Positions 29,025-36,924 of a DNA stretch of 64,000 nucleotides are shown piece by piece (position 1 is the stretch's first letter; every line of letters starts with the position of its first letter). The position numbers were made by a program, and so were the translations under genes. Source of the stretch: Prochlorococcus sp. AG-347-K17. GTDB lineage: Bacteria > Cyanobacteriota > Cyanobacteriia > PCC-6307 > Cyanobiaceae. The notes beneath the pieces were generated by a model. It saw only the letters and a list, made by a program, of their open reading frames with translations, was not told the DNA's origin and did no database searches. Location of the stretch: positions 151,676 through 215,675 of the forward strand of contig QCCE01000002.1 in NCBI GenBank assembly GCA_003281385.1, given 5' to 3'.

Positions 29025-29103
29025 GACTAGATTTCTTATCTCTTATACAAAATTAACTAACAATTACTGCAAATACCAGCCTTAAATTAATTTTTATACT
29101 CTT

Positions 29104-29871
29104 TTAAGCGTAGTAATTTCTGTTTGAATCAAAGTCATTTAATCTCTCTGATGACAATACATTATTTGCTTCGTTTATCGTGAATTTATTTTCATATAGA
29201 GCTTTACCCACAATTACTCCAAAGAGTCCAGAGTTTTCAAATTTTACTAAAGATAATAAATCAGAAATTGAACCAACACCTCCTGAGGCTATTACTGGAA
29301 TATCTGTAATTTCAAGTATGCTTTTTATGAATTCTTCATTTGTACCTTCTAAAGTCCCATCTGTATTTATATCTGTAACAATAAAACTAGCAATTTTAAA
29401 TGAAGAAAACTCCTTTACTAGATCTGTGGCAAAAATATTAGATTGCTGTAGCCAACCCCTTGTGCTAACTTTTCCATCTTTTGCATCTATCCCAACAATT
29501 ATCCTTCCAGGGAATTTATTAGATAAGTTTTTAACTAGTTCTTTATTTTCTATTGCAGAGGTTCCCATGATAACTTTCTCAATCCCATAAGAAAATAATT
29601 GTTCTATCCTTTCTTGAGACCTTATCCCCCCACCTATTTGAATAGGTATGTTAACTGTTTTTGCAATCTTTTTTATTGTTTTATCGTTTGCTGGGGATCC
29701 AGTTTTTGCACCATCCAAATCGACTATATGTATATATTTTGCCCCTTCTCTTTCCCAAAATTTAGCTTGCTCATGAGGCTCTTTGGTGAAGTCTTTTCTT
29801 TTATTAAAGTCGCCTTTAAAAAGCCTTACACACTTACCATTCATTAAATCAATTGCTGGTATTAGGTCCAT
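29104..29871 (-). CDS. hisA: Phosphoribosylformimino-5-aminoimidazole carboxamide ribotide isomerase
   Basis: It carries out the Amadori rearrangement in histidine synthesis. The 255-aa TIM barrel starts MDLIPAIDLMNGKCVRL, has the catalytic D8, and shows IQIGGGIRS, VGIDAKDGKV and VIASGGVGS phosphate-binding loops. The second catalytic Asp is in VTDINTDGTLEG. It is transcribed alone, divergently from the CSP41-like gene, with 92 bp between them. Function is firm. Confidence 0.96.
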   Translation of the reverse strand: MDLIPAIDLMNGKCVRLFKGDFNKRKDFTKEPHEQAKFWEREGAKYIHIVDLDGAKTGSPANDKTIKKIAKTVNIPIQIGGGIRSQERIEQLFSYGIEKVIMGTSAIENKELVKNLSNKFPGRIIVGIDAKDGKVSTRGWLQQSNIFATDLVKEFSSFKIASFIVTDINTDGTLEGTNEEFIKSILEITDIPVIASGGVGSISDLLSLVKFENSGLFGVIVGKALYENKFTINEANNVLSSERLNDFDSNRNYYA

Positions 29872-29963
29872 AGAATCATCCTTTTCATTAATTACTTATT
29901 AGTAGTACTATTCAATATGTAATTCTATTTAAGATTACTGCTTCAGTTTAATATTTTTTGAAT

Positions 29964-30884
29964 ATGAAAATTCTTGTAATGGGTGGCACTAGATTTGTTG
30001 GCAAGTCTTTGGTTGAAAAGTTATTAAGTAAAAATTATGATATTGAAATTTTCACAAGAGGTAATAAAAGTAATCCTGAAAAAACAAAATTAATTAAGGG
30101 TGATAGAAATAATTCAGAAGATATCCTCAAGCTAAGAAATAAAAAGTATGATGTTGTTTATGATATTTCTGGACGAGAGTTAGAACAAACCAAACTTCTT
30201 ATAGAAAATTTAGATAACTCATTCCAGAGATATATATATGTCAGCTCTGCAGGTGTTTATAAGGATAATTGTGAACTCCCCTTATCCGAAGTTGATCCAA
30301 TTGATCCAGATAGTAGACATAAAGGAAAGTTTGAGACGGAAAATTGGTTAAAAAACCAAAAAATTCCTTTTACAAGTTTTAGACCTACTTATATTTATGG
30401 GCCAGGAAATTATAATAAAATTGAAAATTGGTTTTTTGAAAGGTTATTTACTAATAAATCTATACCAATCCCTGGTGACGGGTCTTTAATTACTCAGCTA
30501 GGCCATGTTTCTGATCTAACTGATGTAATGATTAAGTGCATAAATTTTGAAAATTCCAAAAATAATATTTACAACTGTTCAGGTGAAAAAGGAGTTACAA
30601 TAAAGGGTTTAATTTATTTCTGTGCGAATGTTCTTGGATTAAACCAAAATGAGATTTCTTTGAGAACGTTTGATTATCAAAAATTAGATCCTAAATCTAG
30701 AAAGGGATTTCCAATTAGATTAAATCATTATCAGACTGATATCTCTAAGATTAAACGTGATTTAGAATGGGTGCCAACTTTTGATTTATTAAATGGTTTA
30801 AGGGATAGTTTTGTGAATGATTTTAATAATAAAAAGAGTGAGGAGTTTGATGAAAATTCAGATAATATTCTTTTTAATTCTTAA
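29964..30884 (+). CDS. NAD-dependent epimerase/dehydratase, CSP41-like
   Basis: This is an atypical SDR of 306 aa. The nucleotide motif is GGTRFVGKSL at the N-terminus, and YVSSAGVYKD replaces the usual catalytic Tyr-Lys region. FRPTYIYGPGNYN and IPIPGDGSLITQLGHV match the chloroplast CSP41/cyanobacterial family, some of which bind RNA and stabilise plastid transcripts or ribosomes. A TTG at 29958 lies two codons upstream; the ATG at 29964 is preferred. Its 3' end overlaps the convergent pgsA by 27 bp. Confidence 0.85.
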   Translation: MKILVMGGTRFVGKSLVEKLLSKNYDIEIFTRGNKSNPEKTKLIKGDRNNSEDILKLRNKKYDVVYDISGRELEQTKLLIENLDNSFQRYIYVSSAGVYKDNCELPLSEVDPIDPDSRHKGKFETENWLKNQKIPFTSFRPTYIYGPGNYNKIENWFFERLFTNKSIPIPGDGSLITQLGHVSDLTDVMIKCINFENSKNNIYNCSGEKGVTIKGLIYFCANVLGLNQNEISLRTFDYQKLDPKSRKGFPIRLNHYQTDISKIKRDLEWVPTFDLLNGLRDSFVNDFNNKKSEEFDENSDNILFNS

Positions 30885-31358
30885 ATAGCCTAATAAAGTC
30901 AAAAAAGTCAGGATGAATCCTAACCAATAAAAAATTAAAGCCAAATTATTCAATAAGCTAATTTTTAATGGTGTAAAGAAGGTAATTACTGAAATAAAAA
31001 AGAAAAATGTTTTATATTTTCCTAACATTGATGCTGGTAAACCGTCTTTTGTAGAGTTCCTTAGGCTAGAAATAATTAATTCTCTAAATAAAATTAATGA
31101 CAAAGACCAGAAGGGTATAAAACTATTTTTACAAAGGAAGGTTAAAGGAATTAAATAGAATACTTTATCGCTTAAGGGATCAAGGATAGCTCCTAATCTT
31201 GTTTTAAGATTAAATTTCCTTGCAATTAACCCGTCAAAATAATCAGTTAAACCTCCAATAATAATCAATATAAAGACATAAAAAGGTTTGTTAATTTCTA
31301 AAAAAAGTATTAATGGAAATACAAGGAAAAGGCGAGATATCGATAATAAATTGGGCAT
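30858..31358 (-). CDS. pgsA: CDP-diacylglycerol-glycerol-3-phosphate 3-phosphatidyltransferase
   Basis: It makes phosphatidylglycerophosphate, the precursor of phosphatidylglycerol needed in thylakoids. The CDP-alcohol phosphotransferase motif D-G-x2-A-R-x8-G-x3-D-x3-D is visible as DYFDGLIARKF...LGAILDPLSDK. Several membrane segments follow. The canonical N-terminus MPNLLSISRLFLVFP begins at the ATG at 31358 (166 aa); a TTG 13 codons upstream is possible but less likely. The stop lies inside the end of the convergent epimerase gene. Confidence 0.92.
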   Translation of the reverse strand: MPNLLSISRLFLVFPLILFLEINKPFYVFILIIIGGLTDYFDGLIARKFNLKTRLGAILDPLSDKVFYLIPLTFLCKNSFIPFWSLSLILFRELIISSLRNSTKDGLPASMLGKYKTFFFFISVITFFTPLKISLLNNLALIFYWLGFILTFLTLLGYLRIKKNII

Positions 31359-31581
31359 ATTCAATGCCAAATTTTTAAGATTTTTTCTTAATAACAAATT
31401 AGTTTTTGTATATAAAAAATATATTACACTCTCAACAAGCTTAAATTTATAGTAAAAATTTTAAATAGTTTTTGATGCTAGATTCTAAAATTTAATTTAA
31501 ATCTGAATCCTAAAGATTATAAACTCAACTTCTCTTTATGAATGATGATGTTTTATATTAAAAAATTATTCCTCATATCTA

Positions 31582-32193
31582 ATGCAGCCTCATAGCCTAA
31601 AGCTATCTCCAGAATCTGATTTGATAAATTCAATTAAAGAATATTCTTTATCGAATAATTTATACGGGTACGTTTCTGGAGTGGTTGGTAATCTTAGAAA
31701 AGTTTGTATTCAATGTCCAGGTAATCAAGAGATAAATAAATTTGAAGGAAATCTTGAGATAGTTTCATTAAACGGACATTTTAATAAAGGAGATGTTCAT
31801 TTACATTTGAGTTTTGCCGATGAGGGATGTAATGTGTTTGGCGGGCATCTTGAGGAGGGATGCGTTGTAAAAAAAGGTACTGATATATTATTACTTTCTT
31901 TTGAACAGAAAATTATTAATATCTCAAATCATGATTTAATCACTAATGAATCACGTGTAAAAGCGTATATTTTAAAGGATTGTCCTTGGTCTAAAAGAGC
32001 AATTAGGTTGCTTAATTCTTTATCTATCCCTCATGAAGTTACTCTAATAGACAATGATGAGAGCTTTCAAAAAATTATGGCTCAAAGTAGCCATAATACT
32101 TTCCCTCAAATATTTTTGGATAATAAATTTTTTGGAGGATATGATGAACTTTCAGAACAAGCAAAATTGGATAACTTAATTTCATTTAAGTAA
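31582..32193 (+). CDS. PPC/DUF296 domain fused to a glutaredoxin domain
   Basis: The 203-aa protein joins two folds. Residues 1-118 match the PPC/DUF296 domain, with LEIVSLNGHF, the metal-type VHLHLSFAD (H73, H75) and VFGGHL (H89). Residues 126-203 match a glutaredoxin: KAYILKDCPWSKRA with C134 in a CPWS (monothiol-like) site, the cis-proline TFPQIF at 173-178, and FGGYDEL for glutathione. PPC domains bind DNA in plants as trimers, while bacterial versions are usually free-standing. A thiol-sensing or glutathione-linked role is inference. Confidence 0.85.
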   Translation: MQPHSLKLSPESDLINSIKEYSLSNNLYGYVSGVVGNLRKVCIQCPGNQEINKFEGNLEIVSLNGHFNKGDVHLHLSFADEGCNVFGGHLEEGCVVKKGTDILLLSFEQKIINISNHDLITNESRVKAYILKDCPWSKRAIRLLNSLSIPHEVTLIDNDESFQKIMAQSSHNTFPQIFLDNKFFGGYDELSEQAKLDNLISFK

Positions 32194-32203
32194 ACTAAAT
32201 TTT

Positions 32204-32392
32204 TTAACTATCACGATTAGTAAGCTTTTCAGTAATTAATTCGTCCTCTAACTGCTTTATTAATCTTGATACAAGACTTTGAAATTCTGGTTGACAGCCT
32301 TTAAATGCAGCTTTATGTCTTATTGGTTCATTTCTAGTTCTTAAATCAGTAAGCATTAATTGTAATGCGTCAATTCTCGGATTTATTTTCAT
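32204..32392 (-). CDS. Conserved hypothetical protein, 62 aa
   Basis: A small basic helical protein (NPRIDALQLMLTDLRTRNEP, then VSRLIKQLEDELI). It has a single cysteine and no membrane segment. Its stop is 10 bp from the convergent PPC-glutaredoxin stop, and it starts 24 bp after the SDR gene, with which it could be co-transcribed. I do not know a family for it; the even hydrophobic pattern argues that it is a real coding sequence. Confidence 0.55.
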   Translation of the reverse strand: MKINPRIDALQLMLTDLRTRNEPIRHKAAFKGCQPEFQSLVSRLIKQLEDELITEKLTNRDS

Positions 32393-32416
32393 AGTTTTAA
32401 TTTATATTTACATCTT

Positions 32417-33076
32417 TTAAATCATTTGCATAGCTTTTTTAAAAGATATCTTTTTATTATCATTCGAACTTGTAACCTCTATTAATTTATTTATAGATTC
32501 TTTGTTTTTTAAAGAATCTATACAACATAGCGCAACTAATCTTCTTGGGATTGATCCATTAATTTGGGTATCCTCTTTTGAATAATTTATATTTTCTGAT
32601 TTAATATCTTCATTTTCCTTTAATCCTCCAGGTCTAATAATAGTCCATTCAAAATTTGAATTACGTAGAAAGTTTTCACCTAATTTCTTCCAAATAAGAA
32701 TTAAACCAAATAAATTTAATGGGTGAAATAATTTACCAGTACAAAGGGAACTAACTAAAATAACTCTTTTAATACCAACTCTTTTACAACTCTCTAATTG
32801 CCTGTATACACCTAATGCATCAACCTTTGCAGGACCAGTTAAATCTAATGATGCTCTCGCCCCAGTCGCAATTATCAAAGCATCAATACCTTTTAAAGCT
32901 TCATCAAGTTCTACTTTTTTGTCTAATGAAATCCTAATTGTTTCTAAACGCTCTAGACCAGCTGAGACTTTTGAATTCTTTCTGATGATTTGCCTTACTT
33001 TATATCCTTTCTTGACTGCTTCTTCGGAAATTCTATAACCTGTTTTCCCTGATGCACCAGAAATTGCTATTTTCAT
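32417..33076 (-). CDS. Atypical SDR, NAD(P)-binding protein
   Basis: The 219-aa protein has the N-terminal Rossmann motif GASGKTG and the LIIATGARAS strand of the NAD(P)H-binding (NmrA/atypical SDR5-like) group. VILVSSLCTGKLFHP and WTIIRPGGLKENE follow. It lacks the catalytic YxxxK, so it may be a regulatory or assembly factor rather than an enzyme. Related cyanobacterial and plastid proteins take part in photosystem assembly or quinone handling. The substrate cannot be told from sequence. nth ends 36 bp upstream. Confidence 0.75.
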   Translation of the reverse strand: MKIAISGASGKTGYRISEEAVKKGYKVRQIIRKNSKVSAGLERLETIRISLDKKVELDEALKGIDALIIATGARASLDLTGPAKVDALGVYRQLESCKRVGIKRVILVSSLCTGKLFHPLNLFGLILIWKKLGENFLRNSNFEWTIIRPGGLKENEDIKSENINYSKEDTQINGSIPRRLVALCCIDSLKNKESINKLIEVTSSNDNKKISFKKAMQMI

Positions 33077-33111
33077 GATTAAAAAACTAATTTAAATATT
33101 ATATAAATTTC

Positions 33112-33765
33112 TTAAGGCTTTTTACATATAAATTTCTTTTTTCTTTTGGGATAAAGAGTGCGACATAAATAACATTTTGTTCCATCACAGCCTCTTGCTG
33201 TACAGTATTCTCTGCCATAAAAGATTATTTGCAAATGTAAGGTATTCCAATCATTAACAGGAAATATTTTTTTTAGGTCTTTTTCTGTTTGAACTACACT
33301 ATCGCCATTTGATAGGCCCCATCTTTGTGCCAACCTGTGTATGTGAGTATCGACTGGGAATGTGGGTATTTTAAACACTTGAGACATTACAACTGAAGCT
33401 GTTTTATGACCTACCCCTGGAAGAGATTCAAGCTTCTCAAAAGAATCTGGGACCGAACCATTATGCTTCTCAATCAATAATTTAGATAAGTTATAGATGT
33501 TCTTTGATTTTTGATTAGATAAACCTAAAAATTTTATGTATTCGTAAATGCCATTAATACCTAGCTGCATCATCTTTTCTGGATTATCTGCAACTTCAAA
33601 TAAGCTTTTTGTTAATTCATTAACTTTCTTGTCTGTTGATTGAGCACTTAAAACTACGGCGACTAGAAGAGTATATGCATTTGTATGATCAAGGGGTATT
33701 GGCGGCGATGGATATAGCTTTTTGAGTTCTTTACTTATTATTTCTGCTCTTTCAGACTTTCTCAT
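33112..33765 (-). CDS. nth: Endonuclease III
   Basis: This DNA glycosylase/AP-lyase removes oxidised pyrimidines. The 217-aa HhH-GPD protein shows LPGVGHKTAS with catalytic K121 and PVDTHIHRL with D139. The C-terminal metal loop is unusual: cysteines lie at 188, 193, 198 and 201 (C-x4-C-x4-C-x2-C), with one more at 214. The classical [4Fe-4S] spacing is C-x6-C-x2-C-x5-C. The catalytic core is intact. It is divergent from the FutC-like gene. Confidence 0.93.
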   Translation of the reverse strand: MRKSERAEIISKELKKLYPSPPIPLDHTNAYTLLVAVVLSAQSTDKKVNELTKSLFEVADNPEKMMQLGINGIYEYIKFLGLSNQKSKNIYNLSKLLIEKHNGSVPDSFEKLESLPGVGHKTASVVMSQVFKIPTFPVDTHIHRLAQRWGLSNGDSVVQTEKDLKKIFPVNDWNTLHLQIIFYGREYCTARGCDGTKCYLCRTLYPKRKKKFICKKP

Positions 33766-33785
33766 TAAATTTGAAAATTAAATGG

Positions 33786-33801
33786 TGTATAAAATTATAC
33801 A
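33786..33801 (+). promoter_or_regulatory. Palindrome matching the NtcA core, between nth and the ABC ATPase gene
   Basis: TGTATAA-AA-TTATACA is a perfect 7-2-7 inverted repeat, and it contains GTA-N8-TAC, the NtcA consensus, at 33787-33800. A TATTTT hexamer at 33820-33825 could be the -10, with a 19-nt gap (about 22 is usual). In this AT-rich DNA GTA-N8-TAC is expected by chance roughly every 3 kb, so the extended palindrome and its intergenic position carry most of the weight. Confidence 0.35.
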
Positions 33802-33842
33802 TGGGATATTTTAGGTGAATATTTTCTGCTAACTTAATATAT

Positions 33843-34919
33843 TTGAATAAGTATAATTTAGTGAAAAATGATGCGTTAATAATTGATGATTTGCATCATA
33901 AATATGATAAGCGAGAATGTTCAAATTGGATATTAAACGAAATTAACCTGAAAATTGAAAATGGCGAATTGTTAGGGTTGCTTGGTCCTTCTGGTTGCGG
34001 AAAAACTACTCTTTTAAGATTAATCGCTGGGTTCGAATACCCCTCTAAAGGGAGGATTTCTCTAAATAATAAGGAAATTTCAAGTAGGAAAAAAATTCTT
34101 AGTCCTGAGAAACGAAATATTGGTATGGTTTTTCAAGACTATGCACTTTTCCCTCACTTAACTGTTTTGGAAAATGCAATTTTTGGGTTGAAAAACAAAA
34201 AAGACAGATCTAGAGTTGATTATTTATTGAATGTTGTTGGTCTTGATAGTTTTGTTGAAAGGTACCCACATGAACTGTCTGGAGGTCAAAAACAAAGACT
34301 CGCAATTGCAAGAGCTCTTGCTCCAGGTACAAATTTTATTTTATTAGATGAACCTTTTTGTAGTCTTGATATGCATGTCAAACTAAAATTGAGAAGTGAA
34401 CTCCCTAATATCCTAAAAGGTTGTAATGCAAGCGGATTGATGGTTACTCATGATCCGGAAGAAGCGATGTCAATTTGCGATAAGGTCGCCGTTATGAATG
34501 ATGGAAAAATACATCAAATTGATACGCCAATGAACCTTCTAAATAATCCCAAGACCATATTTGTTAGTAATTTTATTTTGGGTAATAATATTATTAATCT
34601 CAAAAAAAATGGTAATTCATATATTTCTTGTTTAGGTGAAATAAATTGTTCTGAGTATTTGAAAAATACAGTTATCAAAAGTATGTCAATTTCGCCTAAA
34701 TTTATTTCAATTAAAAGGTCAGAATCTGGTGATGCGATTGTTATATCTAAAGAATTTCTTGGAGAATTTCTTATGTATAAAGTTTCTATTAATGGAAACA
34801 TATTAAGGGTTAGAACTGATATTAATAATCTCCTTAATAATGGCGATAAATGTTCTCTTTCTATTAATACAAATAGTTATTATTTTTTATATCCTGGAGC
34901 ATATAAGGAATATATATAG
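33843..34919 (+). CDS. futC: Iron(III)-type ABC transporter ATP-binding protein (FutC/FbpC-like)
   Basis: This ABC importer ATPase of the PotA/FbpC group has Walker A GPSGCGKTT (48-56), signature LSGGQKQRLAIARAL, Walker B FILLDEPF, and a C-terminal regulatory OB-like domain (about 240-358). The start shown is a TTG; a GTG at 33861 is an alternative. No permease or binding-protein gene is adjacent. In this family iron(III), polyamine or sulfate are all possible substrates. The ferritin gene downstream and Fur-type sites nearby favour iron, but this is inference. Confidence 0.75.
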   Translation: MNKYNLVKNDALIIDDLHHKYDKRECSNWILNEINLKIENGELLGLLGPSGCGKTTLLRLIAGFEYPSKGRISLNNKEISSRKKILSPEKRNIGMVFQDYALFPHLTVLENAIFGLKNKKDRSRVDYLLNVVGLDSFVERYPHELSGGQKQRLAIARALAPGTNFILLDEPFCSLDMHVKLKLRSELPNILKGCNASGLMVTHDPEEAMSICDKVAVMNDGKIHQIDTPMNLLNNPKTIFVSNFILGNNIINLKKNGNSYISCLGEINCSEYLKNTVIKSMSISPKFISIKRSESGDAIVISKEFLGEFLMYKVSINGNILRVRTDINNLLNNGDKCSLSINTNSYYFLYPGAYKEYI

Positions 34920-35064
34920 ACTTTTTTTATAGGCAATTACACTTGCCCCCCTTCCAATTAGAGCATTTTTTCTTTTTACATTTCTTTTTTTTACTGTTAT
35001 ATATTTTATTTGTTAATAGCAGTTCAGAAAATCTGTACTGTAAATTCATTTATAGTATTGCGAT

Positions 35065-35079
35065 TGATTTTCATTATCA
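35065..35079 (+). promoter_or_regulatory. Fur-box-like site upstream of ferritin
   Basis: TGATTTTCATTATCA matches 12 of the 14 defined positions of the 7-1-7 Fur box TGATAATnATTATCA. It lies 84 nt before the ferritin ATG, within a 243-bp AT-rich intergenic region that otherwise shows only a weak 5-bp stem at 34932-34947. It would place ferritin under iron control. The match is by eye. Confidence 0.5.
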
Positions 35080-35162
35080 TATTATTTAATTTAATTTAAA
35101 GGATTAATTTATTACTAATTTATACAAAATGTTGTATTATTTATATAGTTTCTTTTTGTAAA

Positions 35163-35717
35163 ATGATTGAAAATAATTTAAAAACTAAGAAATTAATTAA
35201 TTTTGGTCCATCTGGAAGAGCTGTTGCTCAACCGATAGACAATAGTCTATTGGATAATATTTTTGAACATCTAACTATGGAAAGATATGCTAATGTTCAA
35301 TATTTTTCTATGTATCTTTGGTTTCAAGAACGTGATTTAAATGGATTTGCGTCTCATTTTCTAAGTGAATCACAAGGAGAAATGGAACATGCACAGAAGT
35401 TTGCAGATTATTTAATTGCAAGAGGTCAAAGCGTAAAATTAGATGAAATTTCTGCTCCCGTTCAAACATGGGATTCGATAGAGGATCTTATTTCTTATTC
35501 TTTCAACATGGAGGCTGATTTAACTTCATCCCTGCAACAACTTTATTCTATTTCAGAAAGAATTTCCGATACAAGAACTAACGTATTTTTAGATCCAATC
35601 ATTGATGCTCAAACCAAATCAGAAGATGAATTTGCAAACATACTCGGAAAAGTAAAGTTTGCTTCTAATCAACCCTCTGCAATCTTATTGATAGATAGTG
35701 ATTTAAAGAAAAAATAA
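35163..35717 (+). CDS. ftn: Non-heme ferritin
   Basis: This is a four-helix iron-storage protein of 184 aa. The ferroxidase residues are visible in TMERYANVQYFSMYLW (first Glu and the following Tyr), ESQGEMEHAQKF (E-x2-H), and NMEADLTSSLQQLY. It oxidises Fe(II) and stores the iron as a mineral in a 24-mer shell. Ferritins of this type in marine Synechococcus and Prochlorococcus buffer scarce iron. It follows a FutC-like gene and an upstream Fur-box-like site. Its 3' end overlaps the next, convergent gene by 15 bp. Confidence 0.93.
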   Translation: MIENNLKTKKLINFGPSGRAVAQPIDNSLLDNIFEHLTMERYANVQYFSMYLWFQERDLNGFASHFLSESQGEMEHAQKFADYLIARGQSVKLDEISAPVQTWDSIEDLISYSFNMEADLTSSLQQLYSISERISDTRTNVFLDPIIDAQTKSEDEFANILGKVKFASNQPSAILLIDSDLKKK

Positions 35718-35993
35718 ATTACTTTCAAATTTATTTTCATTCAATATCCTTTTGCTTATTTCAACAAGTAACTTAGAAAAGTTTATTCTCTCATTATTTT
35801 TTTTATTTAATAGCTCAGCTATTTTATAAATTTCATTGATTCTTTTAAAAATATTTTTGTTTTCCAAAAATAACCTTTCCTTCAATGCTTTATTATTTGT
35901 TGTTTTGAAAGATCGTTTTATATTTTTGAGTCTATTCGACAAAATATCAACTTCTATTAACAAGCTATTAGTAACTGATTGTGATTCCTTCAT
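35703..35993 (-). CDS. Hypothetical helical protein, 96 aa
   Basis: This is a Lys/Asn-rich, strongly helical protein with predicted coiled coils (IEVDILSNRLKNIKRSFK, then LFLENKNIFKRINEI). The ATG at 35993 avoids a 38-bp overlap with the CRP-family gene that the longer frame from 36035 would cause. It starts 5 bp after the regulator's stop, so both are probably on one transcript. Its 3' end overlaps ferritin convergently. Family and function are unknown. Confidence 0.5.
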   Translation of the reverse strand: MKESQSVTNSLLIEVDILSNRLKNIKRSFKTTNNKALKERLFLENKNIFKRINEIYKIAELLNKKNNERINFSKLLVEISKRILNENKFESNLFFL

Positions 35994-35997
35994 GTTT

Positions 35998-36585
35998 TTA
36001 TAGAGGCGATGTTTCAATGAAAGAAGGGGCAACACTTACTGTTTGTGTTCCAATAGGAGCTACTAATAACTCAGATGATCTTAATTTAGAAATTAATCTT
36101 GTTGACGTTACGCGGGTAGAACCGATTAATTCACCAATTCTTTCGTGAGTTAACCTAAAAGGTAACTCACACCATTGCCCACATCTCCTACCTAAACGAT
36201 TTACTAGTATTGAAAATAACGCTTGTAATCGCTGTTCTGCATTTCCTAAGTGTCTAATCCTAAGGAGTTGCAAAGTCCATTCATTTACTGCATCGAAACC
36301 AATATTCTCATCAATATTCACATTGCTGTGAAACGACAAATCTGTTAGTGCTTCAACACAGACACCATCGCTACATAAAAGGTCCGTCCTTAATTGATCT
36401 CCTGATTGTAAAAATGCGAGAGTCATTCCTTCAGTTTCTTCACATGGACAATAAACTCTTGCAATTCCACTTTCAACTTCTAGACATGTCCCTTTTGGTC
36501 TTGATGAAGGATCTATTAATACAGATTGTCCAGTTATTATCCTTACTGATTTTGACGGAGATTCTCCATAACTATGGAAGTTCAT
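35998..36585 (-). CDS. Cys-rich CRP/FNR-family transcriptional regulator
   Basis: The 195-aa regulator has a reduced cNMP-binding-like beta-roll (about 10-90), a long dimerisation helix, and a C-terminal winged HTH (about 140-190: LTHERIGELIGSTRVTSTRLISKL). The cAMP phosphate-binding cassette (GEL...RSA) is absent, so cAMP is unlikely. It has seven cysteines: C34, C46, C48, C71, C76, C135 and C139, grouped as CPC, CSDGVC and CGQWC, which could bind a metal or Fe-S cluster or sense redox. Two Fur-box-like sites lie just upstream. NtcA would be longer and lacks this cysteine pattern. Confidence 0.85.
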   Translation of the reverse strand: MNFHSYGESPSKSVRIITGQSVLIDPSSRPKGTCLEVESGIARVYCPCEETEGMTLAFLQSGDQLRTDLLCSDGVCVEALTDLSFHSNVNIDENIGFDAVNEWTLQLLRIRHLGNAEQRLQALFSILVNRLGRRCGQWCELPFRLTHERIGELIGSTRVTSTRLISKLRSSELLVAPIGTQTVSVAPSFIETSPL

Positions 36586-36596
36586 TAATGCAATAT

Positions 36597-36615
36597 GATA
36601 ATGAGAATTATTATC
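36597..36615 (-). promoter_or_regulatory. Strong Fur-box-like site in the CRP-regulator promoter
   Basis: GATAATGAGAATTATTATC matches 17 of 19 positions of the Fur consensus (GATAATGATAATCATTATC). Its nearest edge is 11 bp upstream of the regulator's start, where bound repressor would block transcription or initiation. The divergent zinc-ribbon gene starts about 120 bp away on the other side. Confidence 0.65.
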
Positions 36616-36646
36616 AATTATGCACCATAAAATCTCTTATTGCAAC

Positions 36647-36661
36647 AGATTCTCATTATCA
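36647..36661 (+). promoter_or_regulatory. Second Fur-box-like site between crp-family gene and zinc-ribbon gene
   Basis: AGATTCTCATTATCA matches about 11 of 14 defined positions of the 7-1-7 Fur motif. It lies 32 bp from the first site. Paired sites about three helical turns apart are common in Fur-controlled intergenic regions, so both divergent genes may be affected. Confidence 0.4.
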
Positions 36662-36735
36662 TAACAATTCTGAAGTTTTTCTTTACATAGTATTTAGGAA
36701 TATAATTTAGTTAGAATTGATATATTTTATTTTAG

Positions 36736-36924
36736 ATGAGCGTAAATAGAGTTTGTTTGAATTGTGGAAGTTCTTCATTCGTTTCAGATAGATCTTTAGG
36801 GGGTAAGATTGTATGCTCTAAATGTGGATCTTCTTCATTTAAAAATAATTCCTCTTCATTTTTAAAAAGTAAAAAATTTGTATTTCTTGCTATTGCGATA
36901 GCTATTTTCATAATTGTTATTTAG
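36736..36924 (+). CDS. Zinc-ribbon single-span membrane peptide, 62 aa
   Basis: Two CxxC pairs (C7/C10 and C27/C30) form a rubredoxin-like zinc ribbon. A serine-rich linker and a C-terminal transmembrane helix (about 47-62, VFLAIAIAIFIIVI) follow. It looks tail-anchored with the ribbon in the cytoplasm. It is divergent from the CRP-family regulator, across the two Fur-box-like sites, and its 3' end overlaps the convergent ABC ATPase gene by 8 bp. The function is unknown. Confidence 0.65.
   Translation: MSVNRVCLNCGSSSFVSDRSLGGKIVCSKCGSSSFKNNSSSFLKSKKFVFLAIAIAIFIIVI

Noticed and set aside
34932..34947. Small hairpin GGCAA/TTGCC after the FutC-like gene
   Set aside because: Only a 5-bp stem followed by a C-run rather than a U-run; not enough for a terminator call.
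36348..36710. 120-codon plus-strand ORF across the CRP regulator and its promoter
   Set aside because: It runs antisense through the regulator and the Fur-box region; composition is atypical (rich in Leu, His and Gln) and no domain is recognisable.
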